The position numbers were made by a program, and so were the translations under genes. Below, one piece after another: positions 23,727 through 32,802 of a stretch of DNA of 64,000 nt. Below the pieces are notes generated by a model. That model had not been told where the DNA came from. It was given only the letters and a program-made list of their open reading frames with translations, and ran no database searches. How positions within the stretch are numbered: position 1 is the first letter of the stretch; every line of letters starts with the position of its first letter. The DNA comes from Zanthoxylum bungeanum (lineage: Eukaryota > Streptophyta > Magnoliopsida > Sapindales > Rutaceae): NCBI GenBank assembly GCA_019454045.1, contig SKCR01051206.1:62001-126000 (forward strand), given 5' to 3'.

Positions 23727-24124
23727 TAACATCCAGGAATTCGGAAACTCTTTCGGAAGGATTTAATATTACAAATCGGGTCTCAAATAAGACTATATCG
23801 GAGAAAAAGAGTTGAAGTGTTGAAATATAGCTCGGGATATTTTAAAATAGATATTTGATGTATTGGAAATTGCGTGACATGAAAGAACCGCTTACGCGAT
23901 TTATGTATATTATTTTATACATAGAAAGTTTCTTATTTCGGCTATAAAGATAGCAAAACAATTCTGATTTAGTTGATTCTTGAATCGGTGGACTCGTTTT
24001 TCCGAGACAAACAACTTTCGTGTTGAACACTTTTCGAAAATCACATCAGAAGGGCTTCAAAATAGTTGATTTCTAAAAATACCCTTCTAAGTGGGGGCAA
24101 TTTAGTAATTTCTGGAGAAATGAC
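23727..24124 (+). repeat. Start of a gypsy-like LTR (TGTAACATCC), interrupted
   Basis: TGTAACATCC is a common start of chromovirus-type Ty3/gypsy LTRs. About 400 bp follow before copia-4 begins at 24125. The rest of this LTR would lie beyond the right edge of the window if the nesting model is right. Only the terminus supports the call. Confidence 0.35.
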
Positions 24125-24772
24125 TGTTGGACAGTTATGACCCATAGCGTCACTATTTGTACAGATCATGGTGTTGTTGTACAAATTAACTATGTGACAA
24201 AGGAAATTGCTCTTTTATCATTTATGATTAGATCACCAAGATGTATAAATGATGAAAGGTCCATATGATTAGTTCTTGGATTGAGATGATATGAGACAGT
24301 ATCAATCCACGAAGGTTTAATCATTAAATATCCCTTGTTAGAGTATTATCGAGATTGGACATCGATAATGCGGAAAAGACTAGTATTACACTTGTGCGCG
24401 TTGTGAGGGCATAACGACATAGTTCTTATATATTTGGGTATAGGATACTCATGCAAATGTAGTAGGAGGTCGTGTTTTACCGATGGTATGGAAAACAGCT
24501 TCGCTCTGGATAGACCCCTCAGAATTCCATTTGTAGTATGACTATGTGTCTATGGAAGTCCGAATCAGGGTAGGTGTATTGGGTCTTAACCTGAGACTTG
24601 CACCGCTAATACTTGCGACAATCAATGTACTTTGGTTTTGGTCGTCCAGGGCTTTAACAATTTCTTTGTACGCTTAACAGTTTCTGTGTACGCCTCTTCT
24701 GGGTATATTGAGAATCGTAGTGTATTGGGAGTGATGTCGAGATGGAAGTATCACTCCAGTAATAGTGGAGAT
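24125..24772 (+). repeat. copia-4 5' LTR, first part
   Basis: Begins TGTTGGACAGTTATGACCC and runs to the GAGAT target site of the inserted element. It aligns with 40088-40664. Confidence 0.85.
24768..24772 (+). other. Target-site duplication GAGAT (left)
   Basis: GAGAT flanks the element on the left and is repeated at 32798-32802. Confidence 0.9.
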
Positions 24773-24968
24773 TGATGAGTGGTAAATCTATCACTATTTC
24801 CCACTCATTTAACCTAATATTTTGTATAGTTTATTGAGTTTTGTGAATATTTTGATGTGTTTAGTGTTATTTTGTAGATAAATAAAGTTTCAGGACATTC
24901 TGGAGGTGATTTGGGCCAAAATAGTGAAAATTGGACGAAAATGGCATTTTGGTAAATTCCTACGTCGT

Positions 24969-25570
24969 GACGCCAAGGCCTTCAGCGTCGCGACGCCTAA
25001 CGTGCACCGAACAGTGCTAACGTGCACCGGGTCCATGTGTCAGAATCTGAGAAAAGTTTTACTTTGCCAACGTGCGCCGTGCCACTTGTCACCATCACAG
25101 CCGATCTGCTAACATGCGCCGTGACATGTGTCAGCATCCTACGGTGCCGACAGTCATCATCGCCACGTGTGCCACGTGTCACTCCACGTCATTGCCACGT
25201 CATCAGCCACATCACCAGGTTGACCAAGTCAAGCTGCCACCTCACCGTCACGTCATCATCAGCCAATCAGGAAGTGCCACGTGTCGCAATCCTACGGTGC
25301 CGACAGTCTCTTTCCCACGTGTCGCCACGTCACCGCCACATCACCGCCACGTCAGCATCAATCATTGAGTATCTAATCCTTATCTGACACTTGGCGGATA
25401 AGAATCTCATCGACCAATCAGAAGCCGCCACGTGTCACAATAATTGAAGCCCAACCACCTCGCCACGTGTCACCTTATCAGCTTATCCAGAATCTGCAAA
25501 CCAACGAACCAGAGCGTGCCACATCGACAGAATCTGGCGTAGCGACGCCAAAGGCCTTGGCGTCTCGACG
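24969..25570 (+). promoter_or_regulatory. LTR U3 array of G-box/ABRE (CACGTG) and CCACGTCA motifs
   Basis: From about 25070 to 25470 the LTR contains at least six CACGTG cores (for example 25164, 25174, 25278, 25316, 25428 and 25457) and about as many CCACGTCA or ACGTCA cores, mostly spaced by 8-40 bp. In plants CACGTG is the target of bZIP (ABF, HY5, GBF) and bHLH (PIF, MYC) factors, and TGACG of TGA-type bZIPs. The array lies 120-530 bp upstream of the TATA box, where enhancer elements of an LTR promoter would be. A 26-27-bp GC-rich sequence (GACGCCAAGGCCTT...) brackets it at 24969-24994 and 25544-25570. Function is inferred from motif density only. Confidence 0.7.
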
Positions 25571-25589
25571 ATGGAAGCCTAGCAGGGCC

Positions 25590-25597
25590 TATAAATA
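25590..25597 (+). promoter_or_regulatory. LTR TATA box
   Basis: TATAAATA within GGGCCTATAAATAGAGC, a textbook plant TATA box. The 3' LTR has the same at 31535-31542. Transcription would start about 30 bp downstream and run through the interior, including the LOG gene. Confidence 0.8.
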
Positions 25598-26866
25598 GAG
25601 CTTCAAATTTCAGTTTTAGTGGTACCACTCTCTCTCATCTCTTTGATGTAAAGAGAGAGTTTCTCTCTCTAGTTTCTTTTAGTTTTTAAATTTTTTTTAG
25701 TTTTTAGTTTTGTAAATAATTTTAATTACGTTTTGTTAATATATAGTAATTTACTTTTTTACTTTTTACAGTTTTTACTATTCACTATGAGGAGGTAACT
25801 CCCCCAGCTAGGGTGAAAGGTAATTCTTTTACTATTACTATTTAGATTAATCTCCCTTAAAAATAATATATTCACTATTTAAAATATTGACTTAAAAAGG
25901 ATACTGCTAGATTGGTCGGTTGGTAATTCATTTTAATCTGGTTTAAACCTGACTAATAAAGGATACCGCCAGATTGGTCGGTTGGTAATATTATCACAAG
26001 TTTATATATTATTTTATGGGAGATATCTAAAATAGTAAATAGTAAAAGTAATTCCTTTTACCTTAGCATTTTATTTTATTTTATTTTACTTTTCAGTATT
26101 TTTACTTTATGTCATTTACTTTTAAGTTTTTACTAGCCCTAGTTATGTGTTAGTTATCTGGGGTTGTGATGAATTCTAATATCACCGGTTTATAAGGGGT
26201 TATTTTATAGTTTGGGTAATTTAAAGGTTTACTTATTAAGTTTTAAGCTTAATGCTTCTTGTTGTCTGATCACCAATAAGATTGATGTGGTAAATCTAAA
26301 ATGAACTATACATAGGGATTTTAGGTTTCAGCCTTAGACTTAATAGCCCACGATCTTCCTTGAGGATAGATAACCCTTTAATAGATTTCCTTACAGGATA
26401 GACATATACCTGTCGGGCGGGGGTAGCTATAATTGGAACTTAAACTTAATGAATCCAGATAATTTGGTTGACATAGATATATGGTTCAATTGGGTTAAAC
26501 TGGGTATTTGCGTCTGACCATCGACAGAGGCTTTTGCATAATTTAGTGTCCAAGTTAGTAAACTGATTTATTACACAAACATAAAATAATCACTTCATCT
26601 TTTAAAAGATATTAGAATGATTCACAACCCTAGATCTTTGTGTCTTTTGTTATTTTCTTTAGTATTTTCTTTTGTCTTTTTATTTATTTATTTATTTTCC
26701 AAATCTACAATCAACCAAATCAATCAAGCAATCATCTTCTCCCTCAATTAGATATTTGTAAATAAATAGATTCAACAATTAAGTCCTCGTGGGATCGATA
26801 TTTTGATACTACTTGAACGATACGTGCGCTTGCGTTATACGTGTGTGTTTACGCCGGTCAAGTTTT

Positions 26867-26884
26867 TGGCGCCGCTGCCGGGGA
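26867..26884 (+). other. Primer-binding site, tRNA-Asp type
   Basis: TGGCGCCGCTGCCGGGGA differs at one base from TGGCGCCGTTGCCGGGGA, the complement of the tRNA-Asp 3' end used by Athila-type elements. It lies 6 bp after the LTR. Confidence 0.85.
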
Positions 26885-27385
26885 CTTATTTTCTTGAGTT
26901 ATTAATTTGAAGCTATCCAAGTTACTTGTATCTAATTTTCTTTCTTTTTATCTGTAATTTTTATTTCTTTCTTCTATTTCAGGTGGTTGAAAAATGGAAC
27001 ACTACTGGGAAATTGAAAGATTACGAACCTTACAAGAAGATACACCCCACATCTGGGAGCAACAGTCTGTTTTCTGAGGCCTGTTGTGCAACCCAATGAC
27101 TGTCACTGGATGCCAAAACCAAGCACTATTACATTTGCTCATCAGAACGAAATGGGGAGATGTGTGATTTTGATGGTAACCACCTGAGCGATCAATGCCT
27201 ATACTTTTCAGAGTGGCAGAATTATCAGAATCATTCAAGGTACGAAGAACCATCACATTTTCCATCTTATCCACCATCCACCTATGATTCCCATCAACAA
27301 TCAGAACCATCAGATGAAGATCAGATGATTGACATGCTCAAATATTGGGTCAAGAACAGGACGAAAAGTTGGATACAATGCTTGA
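26885..27385 (+). other. Leader and broken start of the internal ORF
   Basis: The first ATG (26994) opens MEHYWEIERLRTLQED and stops after 27 codons. Another frame from 27160 (MCDFDGNHLSDQCLYFSEW, then SHFPSYPPSTYDSHQQ) runs 81 codons. The two frames and the one at 27386 look like one ancient reading frame broken by indels, but I recognise no family. Confidence 0.4.
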
Positions 27386-27787
27386 ACATGCCAGAATCAA
27401 TTTGAAAGTATTCAGAGACAATCAGAATTCATTCAGAGACTGACAGATCAAAGGAGACAGTTACCTCAAGAAGAATTATCAGATGAAACTGACAAAGCCT
27501 TCGAGTACCCAGAGATCCATAATGACACTTCAACAGAGGAGGAGGCTGAGCAGTATCAACAACCAGAGGTATCAGTTCAGGAGCCCGAACCGGCAAAGTC
27601 TCAATTTGATTTTTATTATTCAGATTCTGACGAGGATGAAGCTGATCTATTTGTACCAACTGCACCAACAACGGAGGATCAAACTTTCAATCCTCAAAAT
27701 GAAGATCTTGGAGCATGCTTTACCTTGATGTTTGAAGAAGATCTATCTGAACCATCCATTCCAGCCAGATCAGAGATGAAGACCTAA
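27386..27787 (+). pseudogene. Acidic Q/E-rich open region, unknown product
   Basis: 133 codons without a stop and without a leading ATG, ending at TAA 27785-27787. The composition is rich in Glu, Gln, Asp and Pro, for example TSTEEEAEQYQQPEVSV and YYSDSDEDEADLFVP. The upstream part (LEHARINLKVFRDNQN) is in another frame, so a frameshift separates it from any start. It may be a gag-like or accessory relic of the parent retroelement; I see no zinc knuckle or capsid motif. The bias toward short acidic repeats suggests a real former coding region, not chance. Confidence 0.45.
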
Positions 27788-27869
27788 AATCTGCCATTCC
27801 TTACATCCTCAGGTTGATAATTTTGCAGCATGCATTTCACAGATTACAAATGAAGAGCTGAATACAAAA

Positions 27870-28240
27870 ATTTTACAATACATCGTGAAGAAAAGGTGGA
27901 ACAAGAAGCAGAGCAAATGGAGGAGCAAATGTCTGACCTTAATAAAGATCCAGAGCATTCAAGAGAAATATCGCTGTTTTGGGGAGTAACAATCAAAGAT
28001 ATCGCCCAGAAGCTTGACAGAATGGAACTCCCATTCCAAGTCAAGCACCATATGAGACCTCCTGATTTTCTTTCTTTCTTTGCAGGAATCACTGGAACAA
28101 CAAGGATCAAAAAGGTGGCACAAGCACTAAATAGGACAAATTTTTTTATGCTACCTTACCGTTGGAAGAGACCCTTCAAAAGCAACGCTCACGGGATTGT
28201 CTTTAATCAGACATCCAAAACGAAATTGAAACCTCCTTGA
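27870..28240 (+). pseudogene. Open frame upstream of LOG, unknown product
   Basis: Same frame as 27386-27787 after a few stops. The region from the first ATG (27896) reads MEQEAEQMEEQMSDLNKD, then ISLFWGVTIKDIAQKLDRM, then a basic C terminus (YRWKRPFKSN...KTKLKPP), with 114 codons to TGA at 28240. It starts acidic and coiled-coil-like and ends basic. It lies where the end of gag-pol would be in an Athila-like element, just before the GGGAGGCAACCC landmark. I do not recognise a domain. Confidence 0.4.
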
Positions 28241-28291
28241 CATATGGATTTCAGTCACGTCTGGCTGAAGACGAAAAACTTAGCGCTAGCA

Positions 28292-28306
28292 GGGAGGCAA
28301 CCCATG
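28292..28306 (+). other. Conserved post-pol landmark GGGAGGCAACCC
   Basis: GGGAGGCAACCCATG. A sequence of this type follows the coding region in many Athila-like and LARD elements, as I recall. It marks the boundary between the former coding region and the slot that here holds LOG. Confidence 0.55.
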
Positions 28307-28769
28307 CAATTTGTTGTAATTTTTGTTTTCATATTTTGTGTATACATGTTGTAGAGTTTTTAATTTTGTGTGTTATTTTTTTAGGGAAAGGCACAAACAG
28401 AGCATTTTAAGACAGAAGGAATGATGTTTGGCAATCACAAAGAAGAGAGACAATTCATTAGTAATGGATGAGTAAAGAATTAATTCTTGAGACGCAGCCT
28501 AATAAATTTATACTAAGCGAGTGGCGTATTGCGTACACAATTTCGTTGCCTTAATTATTGCTTTGATTCACTTTTCTGTTGTAATTATCTTTATTTTCGT
28601 AGACAGGATCCAGACTTTTTGACCTTTCACATTCATTTTGTTGTTTAGCAAACAAACGTCCTCTGGAAGATACTATTGCTATTATTACTCACCCTTTTTC
28701 AGGTACCATAAATTCAGCCCGTCATTGCACTTTTGAAGGCATCCAGAGTTGAGAAAGAATACATAAAAA

Positions 28770-29420
28770 ATGGAAGCCACTTCAAGAAGACGAGTTGAAA
28801 ACATCTGTGTGTTTTGCGGTAGTAGTGTTGGAGTTAAGCCACAATACGTAGAAGCGCACATGAATTGGGTCGAGTCTTAGCTGCAAGGAATATGCACTTA
28901 ATATATGGCGGAGGCAATCTCGGACTTATGGGGATCGTTTCAAAGGCTGTACAGGATGAGGCAGTCATGTTTTGGGAATCATCCCAAAACCCTTGGCAGA
29001 GGCAAATCTTATTGATCATCAAACGGAGAGGAACTGATCGTGCCAGGTATGTCTGAACGACTGGTAGAAATGATTAACCGTGCTGATGCTTTTATCGCTT
29101 TGCCAGGTGGCTTGGGTACATTGGAGGAAATTTTTATAGTTCTATCTTGGGCGAACCTGAACATACACCAGAAACCGCTTGGACTATTCAACGTTGATGG
29201 ATTCTATGATTTTCTTTGTGTGTTTCTTGATGATGCTCAGAGAAATGGGTTCATGTCAAAACCTATGAAAGAACTCCTCTTTACTGCCAGAACTGCTCCG
29301 GATCTAATAGACCAACTCATAGCCTATGAACCACAAGTTGACCCTATCCTTTCAAAGATAAATTGGTCCGAGGACGATCGTGGTAAGAGGCGTAGGATTA
29401 ATCTGGATCTTAACCTTTAA
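28770..29420 (+). pseudogene. LOG-like: Intronless LOG-family cytokinin-activating gene captured by a retroelement
   Basis: LOG enzymes cleave cytokinin riboside 5'-monophosphate to active free-base cytokinin plus ribose 5-phosphate in the cytosol. The frame starts at ATG 28770 (MEATSRRRVENICVFCGSS), has the glycine-rich [11 protein letters not shown] near 28905, the signature PGGLGTLEE near 29103 and the family C-terminal part (KPLGLFNVDGFYDFL), and ends at TAA 29418-29420. Total length, about 217 codons, is normal for the family. Plant LOG genes have several introns; none is present, so this is an mRNA-derived copy. Three apparent 1-base deletions (near 28865, 28956 and 29027) break the N-terminal half; the net loss of 3 restores the original frame, so the C-terminal 126 codons from 29040 are open. 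Each deletion shortens a homopolymer, so assembly error is possible. The usual MHxRK motif reads MSERLVEM. The C terminus is basic and ends LDLNL. Confidence 0.93.
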
Positions 29421-29480
29421 TTTCCTGTAGATTTTCAGCTAACCAGGTACGACCTTCTTAACTCTCATTTTACTGTTTAA

Positions 29481-29520
29481 GACATTGGGGACAATGTCTC
29501 ATTTAGGTTTGGGGGAGGGA
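29481..29520 (+). other. Athila-like landmark hairpin and internal purine tract
   Basis: GACATTGGGGACAATGTCTC contains a perfect 7-bp stem (GACATTG/CAATGTC) with a GGGA loop. It is followed by TTTAGGTTTGGGGGAGGGA. This pair is a known hallmark of Athila-like elements downstream of pol. Together with 28292 it brackets the LOG insert. Confidence 0.55.
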
Positions 29521-30711
29521 ATTAGTTGATCAGTACCTTATTTTTAGTTTGTGTGTTATTTTTATTTTTAGTCCAAAATTTTTCGAAAAATACAAAAAAA
29601 TTGGAAAATTTTCAAAAATTACAAAAATATTTTGCATTTTTAATTTGACTAAAAAGGTGAAATTGGTAAGAGATAGTTGAGTAAGAATTTCCACTCCTAA
29701 GACGTATCTCAAACCTATTTCGAAACAAGTTAATTTTTGTTTATTTCATTTTGAATTATTTAATTTGTGAATTCTCCTTAAAACGGACTAAAATGGATCT
29801 TCATATGCTCAGTTGACAGATATTATAAACATATATAGTAACATACGGACATGAGCTAAAATTGAAAAGTTTGTAATATTAGTGCTATAGTTTAATTGGA
29901 GGAAACATCTCAAAAGCAATGGAGTAAAAAAAAAAAACGTCTAAGATCCGAGTTATTAAGTCTGTAAGGGTGTTTTAACACCTAGTGCCCTAAAGAAAAC
30001 TGGTTTGGGAGTCACTGGCCCAAAGCTCGTTACATGGATCGAAGATGCTACAAAAATATATATATCTGAAGTCTGAGTAATTAAGTCCGTAGGGGTGTCT
30101 TAACCCTGGTGCCCTAAAGCCAACTAGTTTGGGAGTCACCGACCCAACACTCGCTACATAGACGGAAGGTATTGTATATAAATAAAAAATAGAGAAAAAT
30201 CAAAGAAAAAATCAGAAAAATGAGAAAAATTATTCCATTGCTACAAAAAGTTGTGAAATCTGATAGAACTTTAGGACAAAAATATTACTCTCCTATCAAT
30301 TACACTTATGACTGTTGTGGGCAAAAATAAGTTGTTTAATATTTTGTTGGCTATGTATATGAAGAATGGTAAAAATAATCGGAGAATTTATTTATTCAGT
30401 AATTTAGAAAAAAACAAAACAACTAGTAACTTGGGGTAGAAGTTTCACCTGATCAGTCACTAACATCTTTATTCTTTTTTCGCTTGTCTTTTTGCTTTTG
30501 TGTGCATTAGTTTTACTACCTTTTTACTTTTGTAAAATGTTTGTGGGTATCATTGATGTAAACCCTCACAAGACTACAACTCGTCCACTAGGGACACCTA
30601 GGGGTTTAAAGGCTTGTTGCATACGTTAAATGCAACAGTGATCCCTACGAAAGTGGTTTAGTTAATTTATTTATGTTATTTTATGTTTTGCTCGAGGACT
30701 AGCAAAATGTT
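29521..30711 (+). other. 3' non-coding region of the LOG-carrying element
   Basis: AT-rich, no gene seen. It contains the 125-bp tandem duplication listed separately and, near 30690, 'gctcgaggactagcaaaatg', a sequence common just before the PPT of such elements. Confidence 0.6.
29940..30178 (+). repeat. 125-bp tandem duplication
   Basis: 'attaagtctgtaagggtg...gccctaaag...ggtttgggagtcac' at 29955 recurs at 30080 with a period of 125 bp and scattered changes. Confidence 0.7.
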
Positions 30712-30725
30712 AAGGTTTGGGGGTG
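30712..30725 (+). other. Polypurine tract of the LOG-carrying element
   Basis: AAGGTTTGGGGGTG directly precedes the 3' LTR (TGATGAGTGG at 30726). Confidence 0.6.
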
Positions 30726-32797
30726 TGATGAGTGGTAAATCTATCACTATTTCCCACTCATTTAACCTAATATTTTGTATAGTTTCTTGAGTTTTGTGAA
30801 TATTTTGATGTGTTTTTGTGTTATTTTGTAGATAAATAAAGTTTCAGGACATTCTGGAGGTGATTTGGGCCAAAACAGTGAAAATTGGACGAACATGGCA
30901 TTTTGGTAAATTTCGGCGACGCGACGCCAAGAACTTCAGCGTCGCGATGCCTAACGTGCGCGCCGAACAGTGCTAACATGCACCGGGTCCATGTGTCAGA
31001 ATCTGAGAAAAGTTTGACTTTTCTAACGTGTGCCGCGCCACGTGTCACCATCACAACCGATCTGCTAACATGCGCCGTGACACGTGTCAGCATCCTACGG
31101 TGCCGATAGTCATCATCGCCACGTGTGCCACGTGTCACTCCACGTCATTGCCACATCATCATCCACATCACCAGGTTGACGAAGTTAAGCTGCCACCTCA
31201 CCGCCACGTCATCATCAGCCAATTAGGAAGTGCCATGTGTCGCAATCCTACGGTCTCGACAATCTCTTTCCCATGTGCCGCCATGTCACTGCCACGTCAT
31301 CATCAATCATTAAGTGTCTAATCCTTATCTGACACGTGGCGGATAAGAATCTCATCAACCAATCAGAAGCCGCCACGTGTCATAATAATTGAAGCCCAAC
31401 CACCTCGCCACGTGTCACCTTATCAGCTTATCCAGAATATGCAAACCAACGAACCAGAGCGTGCCACGTCAACAGAAGCTGGCGTAGCGACGCCAAAGGC
31501 CTTGGCGTCGTGACGCTGGAAGCCTACCAGGGCCTATAAATAGAGCTTCAAATTTCAGTTTTAGTGGTACCACTCTCTCTCATCTCTTTGATGTAAAGAG
31601 AGAGTTTCTCTCTCTAGTTTCATTTAGTTTTTAGTTTTGTAAATAATTTTAATTACGTTTTTTTAATATAGTAATTTACTTTTTTACAGTTTTTACTATT
31701 CACCATGAGGAGGTAACTTCCCCAGCTAAGGTGAAAGGCAATTCTTTTACTATTACTATTTAGATTAATCTCCCTTAAAAATAATATATTCACTTTTTAA
31801 AATATTGACTTAAAAAGGATACCGTCAGATTGGTCGGTTGGTAATTCATTTTAATCTGGTTTAAACCTGACTAATAAAGGACACCGCCAGATTGGTCGGT
31901 TAGTAATATTATCACAAGTTTATATATTATTTTATGGGAGATATCTAAAATAGTAAATAGTAAAAGTAATTCCTTTTACCTTAGCATTTTATTTTTTTAT
32001 TTTACTTTTCAGTATTTTTACTTTATGTCCTTTACTTTTAAGTTTTTACTAGCCCTAGTTATGTGTTAGTTATCTGGGGTTGTGATGAATTCTAATATCA
32101 CTGGTTTATAAGGGGTTATTTTTAGTTTGGGTAATTTAAAGGTTTACTTATTAAGTCTTAAGCTTAATGCTTCTTTTGTCTGATCCAAATAAGATTGATG
32201 TGGTAAATCTAAAATGAACTAGACATAGGGATTTTAGGTTTCAGCCTTAGACTTAATAGCTCACGATCTTCCTTGAGGATAGATAACCCTTTAATAGATT
32301 TTCTTACAGGATAGACATATACCTGTCGGGCGGGGGTAGCTATAATTGGAACTTAAACTTAATGAATCCAGATAATTTGGTTGACATAGATCATATGTTT
32401 CAATTGGGTTAAACTGGGTATTTGCGTCTGACCATCGACAGAGGCTTTTGCATAATTTAGTGTTCCAGGTTAGTAAACTGATTTATTACACAAAAATAAA
32501 ATAATCACTTCATCTTTCAAAAGATATTAGAATGATTCACAACCCTAGATCTTTGTGTCTTTTGTTATTTTCTTTAGTATTTTCTTTTGTCTTTTTATTT
32601 ATTTATTTATTTTGCAAATCTACAATCAACCAAATCAATCAAGCAATCATTCTCTTCTCCCTCAATTAGATATTTTTAAATAAATAGATTCAACAATTAA
32701 TAACAACAGTAGGAATTAAGTCCTCGTGGGATCGATATTTTGATACTACTTGAACGATACGTGCGCTTGCGTTATAAGTGTGTGTTTACGCCGATCA
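30726..32797 (+). repeat. 3' LTR of LOG-carrying element, 2072 bp
   Basis: Same structure as the 5' LTR. The CACGTG/CCACGTCA array is at about 31030-31470 and the TATA box at 31535-31542. It has been altered by several CG to TG/CA changes. It ends ...GATCA, followed by the TSD GAGAT (32798-32802). Confidence 0.9.
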
Positions 32798-32802
32798 GAG
32801 AT

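Larger units (their letters stand above)
24773..26860 (+). repeat. 5' LTR of LOG-carrying element, 2088 bp
   Basis: Paired with 30726-32797. The two differ by scattered substitutions, often at CG dinucleotides, and small indels; by eye roughly 95% identical. U3 carries the ACGT-motif array and TATA box. Downstream are a CT/AG-rich hairpin (about 25655-25675) and a 62-bp-spaced duplication around 'agattggtcggttggtaat' (25911 and 25973). Confidence 0.9.
24773..32797 (+). mobile_element. Non-autonomous LTR retrotransposon (LARD-like) carrying a LOG gene
   Basis: A complete 8025-bp element with LTRs 24773-26860 and 30726-32797, both running from TGATGAGTGG to a final CA. It has a perfect 5-bp TSD (GAGAT), a PBS matching the 3' end of tRNA-Asp and a PPT-like AAGGTTTGGGGGTG before the 3' LTR. 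The 3.9-kb interior has no recognisable protease, RT, RNase H or integrase. It holds an acidic Q/E-rich open region, then an intronless LOG-family gene, then long non-coding sequence. The tRNA-Asp PBS and the landmarks GGGAGGCAACCCATG (28292) and GACATTGGGGACAATGTCTC (29481) are typical of Athila-like/LARD elements. It must rely on an autonomous partner for movement. Its insertion target is the copia-4 LTR. Confidence 0.92.

Noticed and set aside
25022..25387. Overlapping ORFs of 98-121 codons (also 30821-31321)
   Set aside because: They arise from the GC-rich, stop-poor ACGT motif array in the LTR; the translation is repetitive with no domain.
28770..29420. LOG as an active host gene
   Set aside because: As given, the frame is broken three times, no introns are present and it lies inside a retroelement. 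An intact gene would require the sequence to be wrong at three places.
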